Assembly: GCA_003176075.1 (NCBI GenBank)
Contig: PSRN01000114.1
Span: 1-8,413 of the forward strand
Source: Bdellovibrio sp.
GTDB taxonomy: Bacteria > Bdellovibrionota > Bdellovibrionia > Bdellovibrionales > Bdellovibrionaceae
Reading direction: 5' to 3'
Length of the DNA stretch: 8,413 nt
In this document: positions 1 to 6,260 of the stretch, one piece after another
Layout: each line of letters opens with the position of its first letter
How positions within the stretch are numbered: the stretch's first letter is position 1
The notes under the pieces: generated by a model
Seen by the model: only the letters and a program-made list of their open reading frames with translations
What the model was told of the DNA's origin: nothing
Databases searched by the model: none
Made by a program: the position numbers and the translations under genes

Positions 1-273
1 CTCAACGATAAAATCCTCAAGACAATCGTGAGCAAGCGCAAAAGCTTCGCCGAAAAACATCCAACCGGCGGGATCGGCCTCGCGGAATCGAAGCTTCCCT
101 CGCCAGAAAAACGGGTTGTGTGGTGCCGACTCTTGCAAGACTCTTCCTCCCTGGAAAAAAGGCCCACACAGACCACAGTGACAAAAGAAATCCATGACTT
201 CAAGCCAAGACGTTTGAAACTCGAAGCTTTTTTTGGCAATTTCTGTGCTTATGAGCCTCAAGGTTTACGATGA
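1..273 (+). CDS. 3' end of an unidentified gene (5' truncated by window edge)
   Basis: This frame is open from the first base and ends at TGA 271-273, giving 90 visible residues; the other two plus-strand frames meet stops within the first 31 bases. The first 40 or so codons look protein-like, while the rest is Lys/Arg-rich, low in hydrophobics and less convincing. The stretch ILKTIVSKRKSFAEKHPTGG faintly resembles the C-terminal region of ParA/Soj-type ATPases, where a TVI..R..F.EA segment precedes the last helix. No nucleotide-binding motif lies inside the window, so this is only a guess. The frame overlaps the next gene by 23 bp if that gene starts at ATG 251, which could mean translational coupling or that the true 3' end lies elsewhere. 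An internal start at GTG 28 is possible, but an open upstream frame makes a truncated longer gene more likely. Confidence 0.4.
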   Translation, partial: LNDKILKTIVSKRKSFAEKHPTGGIGLAESKLPSPEKRVVWCRLLQDSSSLEKRPTQTTVTKEIHDFKPRRLKLEAFFGNFCAYEPQGLR

Positions 274-1195
274 GAAGGATTTCCCTTCCTACCTACCAAA
301 GCTGAATAGTCTTTACGATGATCTTTTTACCGGGGGCAAGGGCTTCAGGGCCCAACTGATCAAAAGGGTCTCCGAGGCAATTCGCTTGCGGGCCAAAACC
401 CAGCATTTGCTTTCACAGACGATTGAATTTATCCACAACGCTTCCTTGCTGCACGATGATTTGGTTGACCGCTCATCGCTGCGGCGGGGAAAGACCTCGG
501 CTTGGCTGCGATTTTCGCCGGAATACGCGGTGTTGGCCGGGGACTACTTGCTCGCGCGAGTCATGGTCAACCTGTCTGGCTTTGGCAATATCAAACTGGT
601 CCAATACACGGCGGAAATGATTTCAGACCTGCTCGAGGGAGAATGGCTGCAAGACTCCTTGGTCGGTGATTTTGAGGTCGATTTGAATCAGTTGGACCGC
701 GTTCACAACTTGAAGACTTCTTCCCTTTTCAAGTGGTGCTTGCGCGCTCCTTTCATGGCGGCGGATCGTATGGAGCCTGGCCTCCACGCTTCTTTGAGCG
801 AAATGGGAACCGTGCTGGGCCTGCTCTTTCAACGCAGTGACGATCTGTTGGATTTCAATGTGCGCAATGACGAAGGGAAGGCCCTGCTCGGCGATTTGAA
901 GGCAGGCTATCTCAATTCTTTCGCCGCCTTCGCCACGCGCGATCTGATGAGTTTGCCGCGACGGCGGGACCTGAGGGACTGTAAAGACCTGAATGACTTC
1001 TTCCGTCACCTCGGCGGTCGTGAGATCTTCGAGGCAAAACTTCACGAGTTCGACGAGAAGAACTGTTTTCTCATTTCCCTTTACCAACATCAGCTTCGCC
1101 TTCTTTCGGCCTGCCTGAAGCCCGAAGAGCAGGAACTGATTTCACAGCTTCAACCCCTGACGGAAATCCTCTATTGGCGAAGGCACCCCAACTGA
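251..1195 (+). CDS. Long-chain trans-polyprenyl diphosphate synthase family protein
   Basis: Members of this family extend an allylic diphosphate with isopentenyl diphosphate to make the polyprenyl tail of quinones or related lipids. The 314-residue product has the usual family length. Visible motifs are GGKGFR (28-33, the IPP-binding GGKxxR region), the first Asp-rich motif DDLVD (69-73) followed by RRGK (78-81), AVLAGDYLLAR (93-103), EGEWLQ (129-134), KTSSLF (155-160) and the second Asp-rich motif DDLLD (197-201). Both Mg-binding motifs are intact, so catalysis is plausible. A small residue, Ala64, sits five positions before the first motif, which in this family goes with medium or long chains rather than C15. 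One oddity is that the usual D-L-x-x-G-K-x-T-L-P after the second motif reads DLKAGYLNSF (215-224), with Tyr for the conserved Lys. ATG 251 was chosen for alignment; TTG 233 is an in-frame alternative adding six residues. Neither has a strong ribosome-binding site. The gene overlaps the UbiA-like gene downstream. Confidence 0.88.
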   Translation: MSLKVYDEKDFPSYLPKLNSLYDDLFTGGKGFRAQLIKRVSEAIRLRAKTQHLLSQTIEFIHNASLLHDDLVDRSSLRRGKTSAWLRFSPEYAVLAGDYLLARVMVNLSGFGNIKLVQYTAEMISDLLEGEWLQDSLVGDFEVDLNQLDRVHNLKTSSLFKWCLRAPFMAADRMEPGLHASLSEMGTVLGLLFQRSDDLLDFNVRNDEGKALLGDLKAGYLNSFAAFATRDLMSLPRRRDLRDCKDLNDFFRHLGGREIFEAKLHEFDEKNCFLISLYQHQLRLLSACLKPEEQELISQLQPLTEILYWRRHPN

Positions 1196-2286
1196 ACTCG
1201 CACGATCGACTCTTGAAAACCCTGACCCGCCGGGATAGCGAGTTTGACTCCTATCTGCTCGGAACTTTTTCGACCCAGTCCCGCGCCATACCCGTTCAGA
1301 CTTTGAACGCGAATAGTGATTCCGAATTGGTCACCTTTCAAATCGTTCCCGTCGAAGAGATTCACCAGCCACCCTGGTTTATCAAGTGGCCGGAGGTGTT
1401 CAAGGTCCGATCGCTGATCCTGGTGGCTTTCCCCATCTTTTGTTTGCTCACGAACAACCTCGCGGATGAAGTGCCGATGGATGCAACGCTGGTGGCCTGT
1501 TCGGTCCTTAGCGCGCTTTTTATCTTTGTCGGAGCGAACTTGCTCAACGACTATTTCGATTATGTTCGTGGCCTCGATCGGATTCATCCCGAGCAAAAGC
1601 CCATTCAAAAAGGCTGGGTGACCGCGGCGGCCACCCGCGCTTGGGCGGCGGTGTACTTGGCTGTGGGCGGATTGTTGGGGCTGCCGGCGGTGGTCGTGCA
1701 ACCGGTTCTTTTGTACTTGGTGGCCCTCCCAACGGGGGTCGCTCTCGGGGCCTGGCTCACCCGGCTGCGGGGTCTGAGGTTCCGACGGGGAGCCGAAATT
1801 TTGGTCTTTCTAATGGCGGGCCCTTTGTTGACAGTGGGTTTTCAAGTGGCGGTCACCGGGCAAGCCGACGTGGAAAGTCTGTGGATCGGCGCCTTGACCG
1901 GCTGGTTCGCCGTGTTCCTGGTTCACCTCAAGAATTTCTCGTCCCTCATGGTCAACGCCCAGGCGGGATTTCAAAACACCATCGTTCTATTGGGGTTTGA
2001 TCGCAGCAAGAAAATGTTGGCGATTTGGTGGTTGGTATTGCTCATTGGTTTTTCCGCCTATCAGTATGTTTATGCCCTGCCGGAATGGTTTGTGGCCAGC
2101 CTCGTGGGTCCGCCATTAATATCGGTTTCTTTCTGGCGGAAATTGCGGGAGGTCAAATCGCCGGCGGGATCGGGTCTGCAAAAACTCGACCAGCTGGGAC
2201 GAACAGTCGCGCTGCTCCTTGTGACTTGGTGGACGATCGAAAATCTTTGTTCGCTGTTGATGGTTGAACTTGGATCTGGTGGTTGA
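1174..2286 (+). CDS. UbiA-superfamily membrane prenyltransferase-like protein with degenerate second Asp motif
   Basis: UbiA/MenA enzymes transfer a polyprenyl chain from its diphosphate to an aromatic ring in the inner membrane, using two Asp-rich motifs that bind Mg-diphosphate. This 370-residue protein has about 75 hydrophilic N-terminal residues followed by roughly seven to nine hydrophobic segments between about 78 and 365. The first motif is textbook: NLLNDYFDYVRGLD (122-135), close to the MenA form. The second should resemble N-x-R-D-I-x-x-D-x-x-x-G-K-x-T, but the equivalent loop reads KNFSSLMVNAQAGFQNT (253-269), with Ser257 and Asn261 where the two Asp belong. Either activity is altered or lost, or the family is a divergent one. 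Position directly after a polyprenyl synthase supports a role with polyprenyl diphosphate. The start is uncertain: TTG 1174 overlaps the upstream gene by 22 bp, and TTG 1213 or GTG 1396 would shorten the N-terminus. The stop overlaps the next start as TTGA. Confidence 0.8.
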   Translation: MAKAPQLNSHDRLLKTLTRRDSEFDSYLLGTFSTQSRAIPVQTLNANSDSELVTFQIVPVEEIHQPPWFIKWPEVFKVRSLILVAFPIFCLLTNNLADEVPMDATLVACSVLSALFIFVGANLLNDYFDYVRGLDRIHPEQKPIQKGWVTAAATRAWAAVYLAVGGLLGLPAVVVQPVLLYLVALPTGVALGAWLTRLRGLRFRRGAEILVFLMAGPLLTVGFQVAVTGQADVESLWIGALTGWFAVFLVHLKNFSSLMVNAQAGFQNTIVLLGFDRSKKMLAIWWLVLLIGFSAYQYVYALPEWFVASLVGPPLISVSFWRKLREVKSPAGSGLQKLDQLGRTVALLLVTWWTIENLCSLLMVELGSGG

Positions 2287-2972
2287 CCTTGGAACCCCGG
2301 CTGGACCTTAACGAAGGTCGTCTTCGTCTCGCCTTCGGCGGGGGAAAATTTTTGGCCATTGATTTTATCAATGATCGAACTCGTTATCATAAGCCGTTGC
2401 GCGGAAAGAATGAGCTGCTGGCCCGCGCCCTGGGACTCCACCGTAAGCCGGCGCTTCACATTTTCGACGCCACTTTTGGACTGGGTGAGGACGCTTGGAC
2501 GCTGGCTCGCCTGGGGGCGAGGGTCACGGCCTGCGAGCGCGAACCGCTGCTGTATGAACTTGCGAAAAACGCCCTTGAGGCGGCACGTTCGCATCCGGGC
2601 ATGGCTGAAGTGGCCTCGCGCGTTGACCTGCGATCCGGTGACAGTCAGGAATTCCTGCGCCGCTCGCAGGCGGATGACCAACCTGATTGCATTTTTTTGG
2701 ACCCGATGTTTCCTGAATCGACGAAGACCGCCCTGCCGAGGGGCGAAATGCAGCTCTTGCGGGGCTGGTTGGGTTCGCGTCTAAAGGATGGATCGCTGCT
2801 CGAATCAAGTGATAGATCGATTCTCGATCTTGCCCTCGGAATCGCCCGCGAACGGGTTGCGGTCAAACGACCGCTGAAATCACCACCCCTCAGGGGAGGA
2901 TTCATTCATCAATACCGGGGGCGAACGATCCGTTATGATCTTTACCTGCCAGGATCTTTGGAGAGCCTATGA
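2283..2972 (+). CDS. rsmJ: RsmJ-like 16S rRNA (guanine-N2) methyltransferase
   Basis: RsmJ methylates G1516 of 16S rRNA using S-adenosylmethionine and acts in the cytoplasm. The 229-residue product has the class I methyltransferase layout. The SAM-binding motif I is DATFGLGED (62-70), close to DATAGLGRD of the E. coli enzyme. The acidic end of strand 2 is CEREP (84-88), the catalytic-region motif is LDPMFP (139-144), and a late VKRPLKSPPL (194-203) matches the family's VKRPxxAPPL. An N-terminal piece containing AIDFINDRTRYHKPLRGKNE (25-44) corresponds to the family's VDF...HRRKFGGG region. The match along the full length makes the family call strong; the exact target base is transferred from E. 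coli. TTG 2283 is the likely start because it forms a 4-bp TTGA overlap with the upstream stop, with a GG-rich stretch before it. The gene ends in a 4-bp ATGA overlap with the following gene. An rRNA-modification gene inside a membrane-lipid cluster is an unusual placement. Confidence 0.85.
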   Translation: MTLEPRLDLNEGRLRLAFGGGKFLAIDFINDRTRYHKPLRGKNELLARALGLHRKPALHIFDATFGLGEDAWTLARLGARVTACEREPLLYELAKNALEAARSHPGMAEVASRVDLRSGDSQEFLRRSQADDQPDCIFLDPMFPESTKTALPRGEMQLLRGWLGSRLKDGSLLESSDRSILDLALGIARERVAVKRPLKSPPLRGGFIHQYRGRTIRYDLYLPGSLESL

Positions 2973-4000
2973 ACGATATTTTGATTGTCACGGTTTTTTT
3001 GGCGAAGGTGATAGCGCTTTCAGGTTTTTTCTTTTTCATGCGCGGCCTGTGGGAGAGGTTCTTTGGCAATTCCGTCTCCATTTTTGCGCCAAGCGAAGAG
3101 CGGTCCATCACCAGGAGCTGGATCCAGTACTCCTGGGGAGAGCTCAGCCGACGATCCTGGTTGCTCCGCTGTGGGATATCCCCCCTGGATGGACGGGTGT
3201 TCTTTTTGCTGCAAACCGTGGTTATTTATGCCCTTTGTTTCCACGGCTTCTTTATGGATTTGAATCCTTACCTCAGGATGGAGTCGCCGCCTGAGATTCT
3301 TTTCTGGTTGGGGGAAGCGGGAGGTTTTTTCGTCTTGCTGGTTTTCGGTTGCGCCACGGTCCTGGCGCTGCTTCCGCGCCGTCCCTACGTGGTCTCGACC
3401 CTTTCACTTGTGCTTTGCTTTCCTCCCATTCTTTCCCTGGCCGGGACCCTGGCCGCGATCGCCGCCGAGCGTTTCGCGATCCGACTGGCTTTCGCGTTGA
3501 TGTTTCGTCGCAAAATAAAGCCAATGGATTTTTTCCCGGTCGTCGCCATATCGGCTCTCAGTACTGTTTTCATTGTTCTTTGGGGGCGCGGCCTGTTTCT
3601 TTTTCTTTCTTCCGTTCTTGAATTACGCCAAGTCAGTGCCTTCGGCACCTCCGCATTTCCCCTCTTTCAAGCCACCAACCGGTTCATTCTTTTGGGTGGG
3701 GCCCACCTTCTACTGAGCGCCGGTGAAACGCTGGCGCTTTTGGTTTTTTACCATTTCTATTGGCGGTCGACCAAGGCCGAGCAGACCCTGGACAGTCTGC
3801 CGCCCGTGAGCGCGGTGAAATGGGGATGGACCTCCGACCAGACAACCGCGTGGATCAAGGCGAAAGCGGCGGCGCGGCTGAAAAGCCTTGCTTCGCTCGA
3901 ATCGGAATCAAAGGCTGTCCTGGACAAAGTTCCAAACACAGTCAGAGAACGGATGGAATCCGAAATCAAAGAAGCCCGGAAAATTCTTCAACTCAATTGA
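2969..4000 (+). CDS. Unrecognised multi-spanning membrane protein with charged C-terminal tail
   Basis: I do not recognise the family. The 343-residue product starts with a hydrophobic segment (4-23), then has a basic, Ser/Arg/Trp-rich stretch (25-75) and further hydrophobic segments near 78-97, 112-135, 143-166, 187-213 and 238-262, suggesting about six membrane passes. Residues 265-343 are hydrophilic and Lys/Glu/Ala-rich, probably a cytoplasmic helical tail. No catalytic or binding motif stands out. Segment 145-185 (helix-breaking PPILSLAGT, then a basic RRKIK) and the GGAH at 243-246 are the most distinctive bits. The start is well supported: ATG 2969 lies three bases after GGAGAG (2960-2965) and overlaps the upstream stop as ATGA. 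Its place as the last gene of the prenyl cluster suggests a role at the inner membrane alongside those products, but that is inference only. Confidence 0.8.
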   Translation: MNDILIVTVFLAKVIALSGFFFFMRGLWERFFGNSVSIFAPSEERSITRSWIQYSWGELSRRSWLLRCGISPLDGRVFFLLQTVVIYALCFHGFFMDLNPYLRMESPPEILFWLGEAGGFFVLLVFGCATVLALLPRRPYVVSTLSLVLCFPPILSLAGTLAAIAAERFAIRLAFALMFRRKIKPMDFFPVVAISALSTVFIVLWGRGLFLFLSSVLELRQVSAFGTSAFPLFQATNRFILLGGAHLLLSAGETLALLVFYHFYWRSTKAEQTLDSLPPVSAVKWGWTSDQTTAWIKAKAAARLKSLASLESESKAVLDKVPNTVRERMESEIKEARKILQLN

Positions 4001-4027
4001 AATTTACAACACCCGTGGCTCTGCGGA

Positions 4028-4042
4028 GGTGCCGGAGGCACC
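4028..4042. repeat. Short GC-rich inverted repeat after the prenyl cluster
   Basis: GGTGCC (4028-4033) and GGCACC (4037-4042) form a perfect 6-bp stem with a GGA loop, 28 bases after the stop of the membrane-protein gene. The rest of 4001-4144 is GC-rich and holds no convincing ORF. No T-run follows, so a classic intrinsic terminator is not supported; it could be a weak terminator or a chance structure. Confidence 0.3.
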
Positions 4043-4144
4043 GACTTGATCCTTCGCCGCCCACGCCGCCGGGCGCCTCGACCAAAGGCAGCGCTTGGAA
4101 AACTAGTTACCGCGCGGGGAAGTTCGATTTACCATGAGATCACC

Positions 4145-5032
4145 ATGGCTAATGATGCAAAACTTAAAGAGAAAATTTCGGAGCTTGAAGAACTCTTGCG
4201 CCAAAAGGATCAAGAAATCCAACGCTACCGCCAGGAACTCGTGCGAACCAACCAGTCCCTCGAAAAAGTGATCACTGACCTGACACAGGAAATTCGTTGG
4301 ATATCGGTGATTCAGCGGGCGCTGACTCCGACCGCGATTCCCTCCATCCCTGGCTTTGAGTTCAGCACCAAATTCGCGCCCGGATCCCAATTTGGCGGCG
4401 ACTACTTCGATATTTTTGAACACGATGATCACCTTAAATTCGGCGTTCTCTTGAGTTGCAGTTCAGGTTACGCCACATCCGCCCTTTTTCTTTCCGTCTT
4501 GCTTAAACTGTCTGGACGGATCGAGGCCAAAAAAGGACTTTTGCCACTGCGCGCGCTGGAACTGGTGGCGCAAGAAATGCGTCCCCACATGCAGGCCAAA
4601 GATTCAGTTTCCATTGTCTACGCCGTGGTGGACCGAAGAACGTTTGAATTTCGCTACAGTTCCATGGGCGAAGTCGCGTGCCTCTTGCAATCGCAAGGGC
4701 AAGATAAATTGGTCCGGCTCGAGCCCGGCGGGAAAAGTCTCTCACTGGACTTGAACGTAAAACCTCTTGAACACAGCATTCAACTGGGGGCCAAGGACCG
4801 ATTGATCATCTGTTCGACGGGTGTTTTGCAAGCGGCCACTTCCACTGGAGAATCTTTTGGCTGGGACAGGCTGCAAGCCGCGGTTCTTCGCGCTCCGCGT
4901 AGATCTGTCCACGACCTGCGCAATGAAATCTACTTTCAGATCGAGCGATTCACCGGTCAAGCGGAGCCCGTTCGTGACCTGACTGTCCTCGTCCTGGAGG
5001 TTAACGAACGAGTCATAAAGCTTGCGAAATAA
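4145..5032 (+). CDS. Coiled-coil / SpoIIE-PP2C-like protein with missing metal-binding aspartates
   Basis: SpoIIE/RsbU-type PP2C phosphatases dephosphorylate Ser/Thr on anti-sigma-factor antagonists using two metals held by Asp residues. This 295-residue protein opens with a Glu/Lys/Gln-rich coiled coil (about 3-50), then a full-length phosphatase-like domain. IPGFEF (68-73) and GSQFGGDYFDIF (80-91) match the first metal motif, with Asp86 present. The usual D-V-S-G-H-G motif reads CSSGYATSAL (105-114), putting Cys105 at the Asp. The usual T-D-G-V-x-E-A reads STGVLQA (224-230), putting Thr225 at the Asp. The closing D-D-x-T reads RDLT (277-280), with Asp278 kept. It may therefore be catalytically dead, or need fewer metals, and work by binding a partner. 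ATG 4145 was chosen over TTG 4046 because the extra 33 residues are Arg/Pro-rich and unlike the family; only a weak GAG precedes it. The gene stands alone between two operons. Confidence 0.8.
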   Translation: MANDAKLKEKISELEELLRQKDQEIQRYRQELVRTNQSLEKVITDLTQEIRWISVIQRALTPTAIPSIPGFEFSTKFAPGSQFGGDYFDIFEHDDHLKFGVLLSCSSGYATSALFLSVLLKLSGRIEAKKGLLPLRALELVAQEMRPHMQAKDSVSIVYAVVDRRTFEFRYSSMGEVACLLQSQGQDKLVRLEPGGKSLSLDLNVKPLEHSIQLGAKDRLIICSTGVLQAATSTGESFGWDRLQAAVLRAPRRSVHDLRNEIYFQIERFTGQAEPVRDLTVLVLEVNERVIKLAK

Positions 5033-5050
5033 CCGTCTCTCGGGGAAAAT
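5022..5050 (+). promoter_or_regulatory. Tentative sigma70-like promoter for the citrate synthase operon
   Basis: TTGCGA (5022-5027) and GAAAAT (5045-5050) are separated by 17 bases and each match four of six consensus positions. They overlap the end of the phosphatase-like gene and lie in front of citrate synthase. The match is weak and could be chance; the 73-bp gap is the only non-coding space where an operon promoter would fit. Confidence 0.2.
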
Positions 5051-5105
5051 TTAATCGTCCCACTTTGTTGTCGGCCGGCGCTGTAGTCCCAGGAAAGGAT
5101 GGTTT

Positions 5106-6254
5106 ATGTCTGAAGCGATTCCCATTTATGAAGGAGCCATTGATAAAGGCCTTGAGGGGATAGTGGCCTGCACAACAGCCATTTCGGCCATCCAGGACAA
5201 CACCCTTTCATTTCGCGGCTACTCGATCGAGGAACTCGCCGCGAAATCGAATTTTGAAGAAGTCATCTCCCTTCTTTGGTCTGGCAAACTACCGAACAGC
5301 CGTGAGCTCGCCTCCATTCACCAGGAGCTGTCGTCCCAAATGACACTTCCCGGTGAATTGCTGAAAGTCCTCAAGACCTTGCCGACGAAAAACGTTCACC
5401 CCATGGCCTGGCTGCGTTCAGCCGTTTCAATCTCCGCCCATTGGGACGCCGACGCTAACGACAGCTCGGTGGAGGCGAATCGAAGAAAGGCCGTCCGGCT
5501 GACCGCTCGAATGGGTCCGCTCGTTTGCGCTCTCGAGGCGATCCGTCAGGGGCGGGAACCCGTTGCGCCGCGACCGGAAAAATCCCTGGCTTGGAATTTC
5601 TTGTACCTTCTCAACAGTGGCAAGGAGCCGAGTGAGCAGATGGCGCGAGTTTTCGACACCTGTTTGCTCCTGCATGCCGATCATGAACTCAACTGTTCGG
5701 CGTTCGCGACGCGGGTGACCGCCTCTTCTTTGTCCGATCTTTATTCGGCCGTCGTTTCAGCCCTCGGAGCGTTAAAGGGACCTCTTCACGGCGGCGCCAA
5801 TGAGCAAGTGATGCTGATGTTGAAACGGATCGCCAACATGGACAAAGCCAGGGAATTTGTCAAAGCCGCGCTGGCCGCCAAGGAAAAAGTCATGGGCATC
5901 GGTCATCGGGTTTATAAAAATGGCGACCCGAGGGCGGCCATTCTTCGTCAGTTGAGTGATCAACTGACCCGCCAAATCGGCGAACACCATTGGTACGAGA
6001 TTTCCACCTTGATCGACGAAACCATGTACAAAGAAAAAGGCCTCATGCCGAACGTGGATTTCTACTCGGCCACTGTTTACTACAGCATGGGAATTCCCGT
6101 GGATCTCTATACTCCCGTCTTTGCGGTATCGCGAATCGCCGGGTGGATAGCCCACGCAGCCGAGCAATTCGGGAACAATCGCATTTACCGGCCGCGTGGA
6201 AAGTGGACGGGCCCCATTGGACTAAAGTACAAGCCGATCAACGAGCGGGGTTAG
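5106..6254 (+). CDS. gltA: Citrate synthase
   Basis: This enzyme condenses oxaloacetate and acetyl-CoA to citrate, the entry step of the TCA cycle and of the glyoxylate shunt, in the cytoplasm. The 382-residue length fits the short bacterial/archaeal-type enzyme, which shares its fold with 2-methylcitrate synthase, rather than the longer E. coli NADH-regulated form. Family signatures appear in order: GLEGIVACTTAIS and FRGYSIEEL (16-44), LLHADHELNCSAF (188-200), GPLHGGANE (225-233) with catalytic His228, MGIGHRVYKNGDPR (263-276) with His267, NVDFYSA (316-322) with Asp318, and VFAVSRIAGW (338-347) with Arg343. All catalytic residues are intact. ATG 5106 follows AGGAAAGGATGG (5091-5102), a strong ribosome-binding region. 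The PilZ gene begins 6 bp after the stop. 2-Methylcitrate synthase cannot be excluded from motifs alone, though the isocitrate lyase encoded nearby favours citrate synthase. Confidence 0.95.
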   Translation: MSEAIPIYEGAIDKGLEGIVACTTAISAIQDNTLSFRGYSIEELAAKSNFEEVISLLWSGKLPNSRELASIHQELSSQMTLPGELLKVLKTLPTKNVHPMAWLRSAVSISAHWDADANDSSVEANRRKAVRLTARMGPLVCALEAIRQGREPVAPRPEKSLAWNFLYLLNSGKEPSEQMARVFDTCLLLHADHELNCSAFATRVTASSLSDLYSAVVSALGALKGPLHGGANEQVMLMLKRIANMDKAREFVKAALAAKEKVMGIGHRVYKNGDPRAAILRQLSDQLTRQIGEHHWYEISTLIDETMYKEKGLMPNVDFYSATVYYSMGIPVDLYTPVFAVSRIAGWIAHAAEQFGNNRIYRPRGKWTGPIGLKYKPINERG

Positions 6255-6260
6255 AATCGT

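Noticed and set aside
131..140. Perfect palindrome TCTTGCAAGA, considered as an operator
   Set aside because: It is only 10 bp, lies inside an open reading frame, has no flanking symmetry and no second copy noticed nearby, so chance is the simpler explanation.
623..1090. 155-codon open frame on the minus strand
   Set aside because: It is antisense to the polyprenyl synthase through the second DDxxD motif, and no protein-family feature was seen.
1171..1701. 176-codon open frame on the minus strand
   Set aside because: It is antisense to the UbiA-like gene, including its strong first Asp motif. Its composition is His/Gln/Arg-rich and shows no family signature.
2070..2681. 203-codon open frame on the minus strand
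   Set aside because: It lies opposite the end of the UbiA-like gene and the first half of the well-supported RsmJ gene, has no recognisable motif, and is Arg/Ser/Gln-rich as expected of an antisense shadow of a GC-rich gene.
4046..4144. Extended start (TTG 4046) for the PP2C-like gene
   Set aside because: The added 33 residues are Arg/Pro-rich, unlike the family, and overlap a GC-rich intergenic stretch with a hairpin just upstream. ATG 4145 begins directly at the coiled coil.
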